Assembly: GCA_946631535.1 (NCBI GenBank)
Contig: CAMPAF010000081.1
Coordinates: 1 to 10,814 of the forward strand
Length of the DNA: 10,814 bases
Direction of reading: 5' to 3'
Origin: an uncultured Verrucomicrobiota bacterium
Lineage (GTDB): Bacteria; Verrucomicrobiota; Kiritimatiellia; RFP12; UBA1067
The notes under the pieces are model-generated. The model saw nothing but the letters and a program-made list of their open reading frames with translations, ran no database searches and had not been told where the DNA came from. The translations under genes and the position numbers were made by a program. Numbering within the stretch: the stretch's first letter is position 1; each line of letters starts with the position of its first letter. Shown piece after piece: positions 1-5,839 of the stretch.

Positions 1-230
1 TCCCCGAGGAGTTCGTGGACATCACGGACGAGATCGACCTCAAGATCCAGATGCTTGAGTGCCACCACTCGCAACTCGACTGGATGCGCGAGCACGACGG
101 CATCGACTTCGCGGACATGGTCCGCACCTGTTCCCGCTACCGCGGCTACCAGTGCGGCGCCGCGTACGCGGAGGGCTTCCGCAGCTGCAAGGCGTACCTG
201 CGCGGGACGACGGTGAGGATGCTGCCGTGA
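1..230 (+). CDS. PIG-L/LmbE-family deacetylase, C-terminal end (5' partial)
   Basis: The reading frame is already open at the left edge (codons from base 3) and ends at TGA 228-230. About 75 residues are visible. The pattern D-I-T-D-E-I-D-L-K, then C-H-x-S-Q, then R-x-R-G-x-Q-C-G-x-x-Y-A-E-G-F is what I know from the C-terminal third of PIG-L/LmbE-type zinc deacetylases. These remove N-acetyl groups from GlcNAc-containing or similar substrates. The zinc-binding N-terminal motif (P-H-x-D-D) lies outside the window, so activity cannot be judged. The next gene belongs to the glucosamine-6-phosphate deaminase fold, which fits amino-sugar chemistry. In some Bacteroidetes these two domains are fused in one protein of about 650 residues, so this fragment could be the end of a larger fusion. 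The family call is fairly firm; the substrate is unknown. Confidence 0.75.
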   Translation, partial: PEEFVDITDEIDLKIQMLECHHSQLDWMREHDGIDFADMVRTCSRYRGYQCGAAYAEGFRSCKAYLRGTTVRMLP

Positions 231-232
231 AA

Positions 233-264
233 AGTGAAGAGTTAAGAGTGAAGAGTGAAGAGTT
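233..264 (+). repeat. Heptanucleotide tandem repeat AGTKAAG, 4 full copies plus a partial
   Basis: Units are AGTGAAG (233-239), AGTTAAG (240-246), AGTGAAG (247-253), AGTGAAG (254-260) and a partial AGTT (261-264). The array begins three bases after the stop of the deacetylase gene and fills half of the gap to the next start. Its A/G-only, low-GC make-up stands out from the surrounding sequence. It resembles the short tandem heptanucleotide repeats known in cyanobacteria and other bacteria. No stem can form within it. It is purine-rich, so isolated GAG/GAAG bits resemble ribosome binding sites, but the real one for the next gene lies downstream at 281-285. Confidence 0.9.
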
Positions 265-293
265 TTCAAACAAACAATGAAAGGAACAAAGAG

Positions 294-1238
294 ATGGACT
301 TCAATTCCACAGTAAAAGGCTCACTGCTCGAAGGATTCTATCCGAAGGGCTGGGACATGAAGAAGATCGACCGCTGCTGCGCGAACAAGCCGGCGGACAT
401 CGTCAAGTCGCAGCCGTTCTGGAACAAGGGCTTCAGTCCGGTGCCGTGCGCCGACGTGAAGGAGTTCGACGTGAAGATGGGCCACGAGATCGCCAACGAG
501 ATCCGCAAGGCGAAGGATGCCGGCCAGAAGATCGCGTTCATCCTTCCCGTGGGGCCGATGGGCATGTACAAGTGGGCGGTCTACTTCCTCAAGGAGTGGA
601 ACGTGGACTGCAAGCACGTGTGGTGCTTCAACATGGACGAGTGGGCGGACGCGAAGGGCAACACGCTCGTGGGCGACGCCTCGTTCCAGTACGCGATGGA
701 GCAGGCGCTCTACAACCCGCTCGGCAAGCTCACGGTGCCGAAGGACCACCGCAACTTCGCCACGAAGGACAACCTGCCGACCTATCCCGAGAAGATCGCG
801 GCCCTCCGCGCCGAGGGCGCGAAGCTCGTGCTCGTGTACGGCATCGGCCGCATGTGCCACATCGCGTTCTGGGAGCCGATGATCGGCGAGGAGTTCAAGA
901 CGGACGCCGAGTGGAAGCGCCAGCAGTACCGCATCGGCGTGCAGCTCCATCCGCTCACGATTGAGCAGAACGCCATCACGTCGTTCAAGAGCCGCACGAC
1001 GCTAGTGCCGTGCCGCGCGAACACGATCGGGCCAGCCCTGATGTTCCAGGCCGACTACGCGATCGGCGGCGCGGACGGCGCGCTCTCGCGCGGGATGATG
1101 TGGCAGGGCATGAGCCTCTGGATGACGCTCCGCTACGGCCCGACGCGCCACGTGACGTCCAGCTGGATCCCCACTCTGCCCGGCCGCCTGTTCTTCCTCA
1201 AGGAGCTCGCCGGACCGCTCGTCGCCGAGGCCAACTAG
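294..1238 (+). CDS. Divergent NagB-like protein (glucosamine-6-phosphate deaminase/isomerase fold)
   Basis: The product has 314 residues. ATG 294 is preceded by AAGGA (281-285) at 8 bases; the longer in-frame GTG at 255 lies inside the tandem repeat and is unlikely. NagB hallmarks are visible: F-N-M-D-E-W at 112-117, where D115 matches the proton-abstracting Asp72 of E. coli NagB, and [13 protein letters not shown] at 183-195, with H189 and E194 matching His143 and Glu148. However, Asp141 of the NagB triad is Met187 here, and the T-G-G-T-P-L-G-T-Y phosphate loop is replaced by P-V-G-P-M-G-M-Y around 85-92. NagB enzymes convert glucosamine-6-phosphate to fructose-6-phosphate plus ammonia; the substitutions suggest a changed substrate or reaction. 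It is a cytoplasmic protein with no signal peptide. Its neighbour is a PIG-L-type deacetylase, probably in the same transcript. Fold confidence is high; function is uncertain. Confidence 0.75.
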   Translation: MDFNSTVKGSLLEGFYPKGWDMKKIDRCCANKPADIVKSQPFWNKGFSPVPCADVKEFDVKMGHEIANEIRKAKDAGQKIAFILPVGPMGMYKWAVYFLKEWNVDCKHVWCFNMDEWADAKGNTLVGDASFQYAMEQALYNPLGKLTVPKDHRNFATKDNLPTYPEKIAALRAEGAKLVLVYGIGRMCHIAFWEPMIGEEFKTDAEWKRQQYRIGVQLHPLTIEQNAITSFKSRTTLVPCRANTIGPALMFQADYAIGGADGALSRGMMWQGMSLWMTLRYGPTRHVTSSWIPTLPGRLFFLKELAGPLVAEAN

Positions 1239-1267
1239 TTGCGGCGCAGTGCCGATTATGGTATGAT
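1239..1267 (+). promoter_or_regulatory. Sigma70-type promoter for ilvC
   Basis: TTGCGG (1239-1244) and TATGAT (1262-1267) are separated by 17 bp, with an extended -10 TGG at 1259-1261. The -35 begins immediately after the stop codon of the upstream gene. The predicted transcript start is near 1274, which gives a leader of about 45 nt. Confidence 0.65.
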
Positions 1268-1278
1268 ATTCGGACTTT

Positions 1279-1296
1279 TCCGGCCATGGGGCCGGA
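1279..1296 (+). promoter_or_regulatory. 5'-leader hairpin of ilvC mRNA
   Basis: TCCGGCC (1279-1285) and GGCCGGA (1290-1296) are perfectly complementary around a four-base loop ATGG. The stem is almost all G/C and lies a few bases after the predicted transcript start. It ends 8 bases before the AAGGAG ribosome binding site (1304-1309). There is no U-run, so it is not an intrinsic terminator. A role in mRNA 5'-end protection or regulation is inferred. Confidence 0.5.
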
Positions 1297-1319
1297 GGTA
1301 AACAAGGAGTAAAAGCAAA

Positions 1320-2426
1320 ATGGACATCAACTTCGGTGGCGTCGTCGAAAAGATCGTGACGCGCAAGGAATTCCCGCTCAAGAAGGCGCAAAAGGTCCTC
1401 AAGGGCAAGACCATCGCCGTGCTCGGGTACGGCATCCAGGGGCCGGCGCAGGCGCTCAACATGCGCGACAACGGCATCAACGTGATCGTCGGCCAGCGGA
1501 AAGGCAAGGGCAAGAACTCCAGCTGGGGCCGCGCGCTGGCGGACGGCTGGGTGCCTGGCAAGACGCTCTTCTCGATCGAGGAGGCGGCGGAGAAGGGCGA
1601 CGTCATCATGATGCTCACGTCCGACGGCAGCGTCGGCGCGGTGTGGAAGCAGATAGAAAAGTACGTCACGCCGGGCAAGGCGCTCTACTTCTCGCACGGC
1701 TTCGCGTACGTCTACAACAAGCTCACGGGCGTGAAGCCGGGCAAGGACGTGGACGTGATCATGGTCGCGCCGAAGGGCTCGGGCACGAACGTGCGCCGCA
1801 ACTTCTTGAACGGCGCGGGCATCAACAGCTCCTTCGCCGTGGCGCAGGACGCGACGGGCAAGGCGCTCGAGCTCACGCTCGCGATCGGCATCGCCGTCGG
1901 CTCCGGCTACCTGTTCCCGACCACGTTCGTGAACGAGGTCACGTCCGACCTCGTGGGCGAGCGCGGCATCCTGATGGGCGCGCTGGCGGGCGTGATGGAG
2001 GCGCAGTACTACACCCTCCGCGCTAACGGCCACACGCCGAGCGAGGCGTTCAACGAGACGTGCGAGGAGCTCACGCAGTCGCTCGCGCGCCTGGTGGACG
2101 AGAACGGCATGGACTGGATGTACTCGAACTGCTCGCAGACGGCCCAGCACGGCGCTCTCAAGTGGCGTCCGCTCTTCCGCAAGGCCACCGAGCCCGTCTT
2201 CAAGAAGCTCTACAAGAGCGTCAAGAACATGACGGAGGCGAAGGAGGTCATCCGCGACACCGGCCGTCCCGACTACAAGGAGTTCATGGCCGCCAAGCTG
2301 CAGGACATGCACGACAGCGAGATGTGGAAGGCCGGCGCGGCCGTCCGCTCGCTCCGTCCGCACGAGGGCAAGAAGGCCGGCGCCGACACGGCGGCGGGCA
2401 TCCGCGGCCGCAAGATCGTCAAGTGA
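1320..2426 (+). CDS. ilvC: Ketol-acid reductoisomerase (NADP+), fungal/Bacteroidetes-type
   Basis: The 368-residue enzyme catalyses the second common step of branched-chain amino acid synthesis: Mg2+-dependent alkyl migration and NADPH reduction of 2-acetolactate or 2-aceto-2-hydroxybutyrate. The Rossmann motif G-Y-G-I-Q-G is at 36-41 and the cofactor loop with R60/K61 and S67/S68 follows. H126 is in S-H-G-F, K152 is in A-P-K-G-S-G-T, the metal ligands are D210 and E214 (S-D-L-V-G-E), and the second set is E246, E250 and S272. The motifs G-I-N-S-S, P-S-E-A-F-N-E-T and G-M-D-W-M resemble the fungal/plastid and Bacteroidetes branch more than the usual proteobacterial class I enzyme. The start is set by AAGGAG at 1304-1309. 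It has its own promoter. The other ilv/leu genes are absent from the window, so this is a dispersed pathway gene. The call is very secure. Confidence 0.95.
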   Translation: MDINFGGVVEKIVTRKEFPLKKAQKVLKGKTIAVLGYGIQGPAQALNMRDNGINVIVGQRKGKGKNSSWGRALADGWVPGKTLFSIEEAAEKGDVIMMLTSDGSVGAVWKQIEKYVTPGKALYFSHGFAYVYNKLTGVKPGKDVDVIMVAPKGSGTNVRRNFLNGAGINSSFAVAQDATGKALELTLAIGIAVGSGYLFPTTFVNEVTSDLVGERGILMGALAGVMEAQYYTLRANGHTPSEAFNETCEELTQSLARLVDENGMDWMYSNCSQTAQHGALKWRPLFRKATEPVFKKLYKSVKNMTEAKEVIRDTGRPDYKEFMAAKLQDMHDSEMWKAGAAVRSLRPHEGKKAGADTAAGIRGRKIVK

Positions 2427-2445
2427 CCGGGATCGGGGCATGGCC

Positions 2446-2760
2446 ATGAAGCGCGTACTTCTAGTTGCCGCAGTCGTCCTCGCGCTGGCGGGATGCCGCC
2501 GCACGGACGTGCGCGACTTCGCGATCGACATGCCTGAGGCGACCCAGGGCGACATGCAGGTTATCGCTGCCGCCCTGGCGCCCTACGGCGGCGTCGACAA
2601 GGGAAGCCTACAGTTCGACGCGGCGAACCATCGGCTCACGCTGAGGTACGACTCGATGCAGATCGCCAAGAAGAACATCGAGATGGCGATCGCGCAGGCC
2701 GGCTTCACGGCGAACGGCGTGACGCCGGAATCCATCGGGGCGAAGCGCAAGCAGAAATAG
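2446..2760 (+). CDS. Small lipoprotein with heavy-metal-associated (HMA)-like domain lacking CxxC
   Basis: From ATG 2446 the product has 104 residues. A second ATG, two codons upstream at 2440, is also possible; the weak G-rich ribosome binding site at 2435-2438 fits 2446 better. The N-terminus has a Lys-Arg start, a hydrophobic core and a lipobox L-A-G-C, so the mature protein probably begins at Cys18 or so and is lipid-anchored. The rest reads like a beta-alpha-beta-beta-alpha-beta HMA fold. It has a first strand and helix, then G-V-x(4)-L-Q-F-D, a second strand L-T-L-R-Y-D, the helix K-K-N-I-E-M-A-I-A-Q-A-G-F and a last strand. The metal-binding M-x-C-x-x-C loop is replaced by residues without any Cys (M-P-E-A-T-Q-G-D). 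It starts 19 bases after ilvC and its stop overlaps the binding site of the recombinase gene. Lipoprotein status is likely; the HMA resemblance is moderate. Confidence 0.7.
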   Translation: MKRVLLVAAVVLALAGCRRTDVRDFAIDMPEATQGDMQVIAAALAPYGGVDKGSLQFDAANHRLTLRYDSMQIAKKNIEMAIAQAGFTANGVTPESIGAKRKQK

Positions 2761-2768
2761 GAGTTTCG

Positions 2769-3689
2769 ATGGCAGTCCTGTCCGAGGCGATCGGATCGTT
2801 TGCGGCGAGCCTGGCGCTGGAGCGCGGGCTCGCCGCAAAGACTTGCGAGGCGTACGGGCGCGACGTGAAGGCGTTCGCGAAGTTCCTCTCCGCTCGCGGC
2901 AAGACGGCCACGGGGCAGTTGTCGCAGGACGACGTGCGCGCATGGCTCCAGTCGCTGCAGGAGAAGCGCCGCCGCGCCTCGACGCGCGCCCGCGCGTTCG
3001 TCGCGGTGAAGGAGTTCCTGCGCCACCTGAAGGAGATGAGGTGGACGGCGCGCGACCTGGGCGAGGGACTGGACGCGCCGAAGCGCGACCGCATCCTGCC
3101 GCGCACGCTCGCCGAGGACGACACCGTGCGCCTCGTGCTGTCCGTGGACGGCGAGACTCCGCGCGATCTGCGCGACCGGGCGATGCTGGAGATGCTCTAC
3201 GGGTGCGGGCTGCGCGTGAGCGAGCTGTGCGGGCTGGAGCTGGCGGACCTGCCGGATGGCGCGGAGCTGGTCCGCTGCCGCGGCAAGGGATCTAAGGAAC
3301 GTCTCGTGCCGTTCGCGCCGTCGGTGGCGGCGGCGGTCCGACGCTATCTTGACAGTGCGCGCGGAGCGCTCGTGCGCGGCAACCTCGCGGAACGCCACCT
3401 CTTCGTCACGCGCCTTGGCAAGGGCTTCACGCGCATGGGGGTGTTCAAGCTCCTGAAGGAGCGCGCGGCCGCCGTGGGCATCGACCCCGCGGCGATCTCT
3501 CCGCACGTGCTTCGCCACAGTTTCGCCACGAGCCTTCTCGCGCACGGTGCGGACATACGCTCGATCCAGGAGATGCTCGGCCACGCGTCGGTGGCCACCA
3601 CGCAGATCTACACGCACGTGGACCAGTCTCGCCTCGGGCAGGTTCACCACACCTACCATCCCAGGGCCGAGGAGGAGCCCGATGGCTGA
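2769..3689 (+). CDS. xerD: Tyrosine recombinase of XerC/XerD type
   Basis: The 306-residue protein has the standard Xer layout. An N-terminal SAM-like core-binding domain (about 5-90) includes the typical L-A-x-K-T-C-E-A-Y-G-R-D-V segment, followed by a catalytic domain with all six active residues. These are R149 (G-L-R-V-S-E-L), K173 (G-K-G-S-K-E-R), H246 and R249 (H-V-L-R-H-S-F-A-T), H272 (L-G-H-A) and the nucleophile Y281 (I-Y-T-H-V). Spacing matches E. coli XerD (R148, K172, H244, R247, H270, Y279) almost exactly. Family members resolve chromosome dimers at dif with FtsK. AGGAG (2759-2763) overlaps the preceding stop, implying cotranscription with the lipoprotein gene and ilvC. No integrase-type attachment site or phage gene is nearby, so a housekeeping role is more likely than a mobile one. 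XerC versus XerD cannot be decided firmly. Confidence 0.9.
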   Translation: MAVLSEAIGSFAASLALERGLAAKTCEAYGRDVKAFAKFLSARGKTATGQLSQDDVRAWLQSLQEKRRRASTRARAFVAVKEFLRHLKEMRWTARDLGEGLDAPKRDRILPRTLAEDDTVRLVLSVDGETPRDLRDRAMLEMLYGCGLRVSELCGLELADLPDGAELVRCRGKGSKERLVPFAPSVAAAVRRYLDSARGALVRGNLAERHLFVTRLGKGFTRMGVFKLLKERAAAVGIDPAAISPHVLRHSFATSLLAHGADIRSIQEMLGHASVATTQIYTHVDQSRLGQVHHTYHPRAEEEPDG

Positions 3690-3711
3690 ATCTTGCGGCG
3701 GCCTTTCGCTA

Positions 3712-3741
3712 TAGACGGCACGCGGCAGTTTGCGGTATAAT
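3712..3741 (+). promoter_or_regulatory. Sigma70-type promoter upstream of the pyrophosphorylase gene
   Basis: A perfect TATAAT (3736-3741) is preceded by TAGACG (3712-3717) with an 18-bp spacer. The -10 is strong and the -35 matches TTGACA at four positions. The sequence after the -10, ACGGAC, resembles ATTCGGAC after the ilvC -10. The predicted transcript start is near 3748, giving a leader of about 25 nt to ATG 3772. Confidence 0.65.
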
Positions 3742-3771
3742 ACGGACGCTTTCCAATCAAAGGCAGACAAC

Positions 3772-5124
3772 ATGAAATACGAACAGGCAACGGAAATACT
3801 TCGGCAGAACGGTCAGGAGCACCTTCTGCGATTCTGGAAAACGCTTGGCAAGGCCGAGCAGAAGTCCCTGCTGGAGCAGATCGAATCCATCGACTTCCGC
3901 GAGGTGGCGCGGTGCCGCGCGATGCTGCCGGGCGCAGGCAAGCCCGCTGCGGCCAAGAAGGGAGTCCCCACGGCCCCGAAGGTGACCGTGCTGAAGGGCG
4001 CGCTCCTCAAGAAGGCGGTGGCCGCCGGCGAGCGCGAGCTTGCTGCCGGCCGCGTGGGCGTGCTGCTCGTGGCTGGCGGACAGGGTTCGCGCCTCGGCTT
4101 CGACGGTCCGAAGGGCGCATACCCGATCGGGCCGATATCCAACGAGCCGCTTTTCTATTTCCACGCGCGCAAGGTGCTGGCGCTCTCTCGCCGCTACGGC
4201 GCGAGCATCCCGTTCTACATCATGACGAGCATGGCGAACTACGCCGACACGGTGGCGCACTTCGAGGAGCACGGCTTCTACGGGCTCGACAAGAAGGACG
4301 TCATCTTCTTCAGGCAGGGCATGTGGCCGGGCATGACCGAGGACGGCAAGATCATCCTCGACAAGCCGGGCCATGTGTTCATGAGCCCGGACGGCCACGG
4401 CGGCATGCTCGCGGCGCTCAAGGCTAACGGCTGCTTCGAGGACATGGCCAAGCGCGGCGTGAAGACGCTCTTCTACTTCCAGGTGGACAATCCTCTCGTG
4501 AACGTCGCCGAGCCGGAGTTCGTCGGCCTGCACGTGCTGGAGAGGTCCGAGTACTCCCTCAAGCTCTGCGCCAAGCGCAACCCGCGCGAGGGCCTCGGCA
4601 TGGTGGTGCGGCGCGGCCGCGGATTCGACATGATCGAGTACACCGAGATGACGCGGGAGATGAACTACCGCAAGACGGCGGACGGCGACCTCTACTTCAA
4701 GTACGGCTCGCCGGCCATCCACGTGTTCGACCGCGAGTTCCTCGAGCGCGAGGCTAAGAAGGACATGCCGCTCCACCTGGCGCACAAGAAGATCGCCACC
4801 GTGGACGACGCGGGCAAGACGGTCGTCCACGACACGGCGAACGGGTACAAGTTCGAGAAGTTCATCTTCGACATACTCCCCGACGCCAAGCGCGTCACCC
4901 TGCTGGCGTTCGACCGCCGCGACGAGTTCGCGCCGGTGAAGAACGCGGAGGGTAGCGACTCGCCCCAGACGTGCCGCGACGCGCTCCGCGCCAAGTGGCG
5001 CCGCCAGCTTGCGGGCGACCTGCACATCATGGTGCCGAGCGCGCTACCCCTGGAGATCGATCCCCTCTACATGTACGACGGGAGCGACATCCTGAAGCGC
5101 GGCTTCCTGCTGCAGAAGGACTGA
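3772..5124 (+). CDS. UDPGP-family UDP-sugar pyrophosphorylase (UDP-N-acetylglucosamine/UDP-glucose type)
   Basis: The 450-residue protein belongs to the UTP-dependent UDPGP family best known from eukaryotic UAP1/QRI1, unrelated in length to bacterial GlmU or GalU. The nucleotide-binding signature L-V-A-G-G-Q-G-S-R-L-G-F-x-x-P-K-G lies at 99-115. M-S-P-D-G-H-G-G at 204-211 corresponds to the UAP P-D-G-N-G-G uridine/sugar loop. Q-V-D-N-P at 237-241 supplies the metal-binding Asp, N-G-Y-K-F-E-K-F-I-F-D at 357-367 and F-A-P-V-K-N at 386-391 (with the Lys that contacts phosphate) complete the set. The enzyme joins a sugar-1-phosphate and UTP to UDP-sugar and pyrophosphate in the cytoplasm. ATG 3772 is chosen because earlier in-frame TTG lies inside the promoter; AAAGG at 3759-3763 is the likely ribosome site. 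It heads a probable operon with eda and kdgK, 29 bases upstream of eda. The exact sugar (GlcNAc, Glc, or another) is not decided. Confidence 0.87.
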   Translation: MKYEQATEILRQNGQEHLLRFWKTLGKAEQKSLLEQIESIDFREVARCRAMLPGAGKPAAAKKGVPTAPKVTVLKGALLKKAVAAGERELAAGRVGVLLVAGGQGSRLGFDGPKGAYPIGPISNEPLFYFHARKVLALSRRYGASIPFYIMTSMANYADTVAHFEEHGFYGLDKKDVIFFRQGMWPGMTEDGKIILDKPGHVFMSPDGHGGMLAALKANGCFEDMAKRGVKTLFYFQVDNPLVNVAEPEFVGLHVLERSEYSLKLCAKRNPREGLGMVVRRGRGFDMIEYTEMTREMNYRKTADGDLYFKYGSPAIHVFDREFLEREAKKDMPLHLAHKKIATVDDAGKTVVHDTANGYKFEKFIFDILPDAKRVTLLAFDRRDEFAPVKNAEGSDSPQTCRDALRAKWRRQLAGDLHIMVPSALPLEIDPLYMYDGSDILKRGFLLQKD

Positions 5125-5153
5125 TTGAAACAACCGACCGATAGGAGAACGAC

Positions 5154-5819
5154 ATGAGCCAGAAACGCGACGAGGTGATTAGCAAAGTATTGGAGACCAG
5201 GATCATCGCCATCATCCGTGGCTTTCCGCCGGAGACGTGCGTGCGGTTGGCCGAAGCCTATCTCAAGGGCGGCATCCGCATGGTGGAGGTCACGTTCCCG
5301 CAGGCCGATCCCGCCAGCTGGACGAAGACGGCCGACGCGATCCGCACGATCAGCACGGAGTTTGCTGGCGAGATGTTTGCGGGCGCGGGCACGGTGCTGA
5401 CGCGCGAGCAGCTGCAGATGGCCGCCGACGCGGGCGGGCGCTACATGATCGCGCCAAGCGTTAACACAGACCTGATCCGCGAGGCGGTGAAGATGGACAT
5501 GGTGGCGATTCCGGGCGCGTTCACGCCTACGGAGGTGGTGTCCGCGTACGAGGCCGGCGCGTCGTTCATCAAGCTTTTCCCCGTCACGGCGCTCGGCCCC
5601 AGCTATGTGAAGGCGCTTCGCGCTCCGCTGCCGCACATCCCGCTTCTGGCGGTGGGCGGCATCACGCCGGACAACATCGCCGACTACATGAAGGTCGGCT
5701 GCGTGGGCGCGGGCGTGAGCGGAGTGCTCACGAACAAGGACCTCATCGCTGCCGGCGCGTGGGAGAAGATCACCGAGGTCGCGCGTGCGCTCGTGACGGC
5801 GAGCGCCACCAACCACTAG
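5154..5819 (+). CDS. eda: 2-dehydro-3-deoxy-phosphogluconate (KDPG) aldolase
   Basis: The 221-residue class I aldolase cleaves 2-keto-3-deoxy-6-phosphogluconate to pyruvate and glyceraldehyde-3-phosphate. The TIM-barrel landmarks are R22 in A-I-I-R-G, E45 in V-E-V-T-F, T80 in G-A-G-T-V-L, and the Schiff-base K140 in F-I-K-L-F-P. G-G-I-T-P-D-N at 168-174 is the phosphate-binding end. Length is typical for the family (about 205-225). AGGAGA (5143-5148) precedes ATG 5154. The next gene encodes the kinase that makes its substrate, with only 20 bases between, so the pair forms the lower part of the uronate/2-keto-3-deoxygluconate route. The same fold can act on 4-hydroxy-2-oxoglutarate. The aldolase call is secure. 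Confidence 0.93.
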   Translation: MSQKRDEVISKVLETRIIAIIRGFPPETCVRLAEAYLKGGIRMVEVTFPQADPASWTKTADAIRTISTEFAGEMFAGAGTVLTREQLQMAADAGGRYMIAPSVNTDLIREAVKMDMVAIPGAFTPTEVVSAYEAGASFIKLFPVTALGPSYVKALRAPLPHIPLLAVGGITPDNIADYMKVGCVGAGVSGVLTNKDLIAAGAWEKITEVARALVTASATNH

Positions 5820-5839
5820 CCACTTAACTGGAGAACCCC

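Noticed and set aside
233..264. Tandem array considered as a CRISPR fragment
   Set aside because: Units are 7 bp, adjacent, without spacers, and there is no cas gene.
255..293. Upstream GTG start at 255 that would add 13 residues to the NagB-like protein
   Set aside because: It lies in the tandem repeat, has no proper ribosome site, and adds a non-family-like sequence; ATG 294 has AAGGA at good spacing.
1002..2555. A 517-codon open frame on the - strand across the ilvC region, and similar long - strand frames opposite the recombinase, pyrophosphorylase, eda, kdgK and porin genes
   Set aside because: They mirror GC-rich coding sequence on the + strand, are Arg/Ala/His/Leu-rich, and show no recognisable domain, ribosome site or promoter.
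3690..3735. GC-rich stretch after the recombinase gene considered as an intrinsic terminator
   Set aside because: No perfect stem of useful length followed by a T-run was found; only scattered TTGCGG direct repeats are present.
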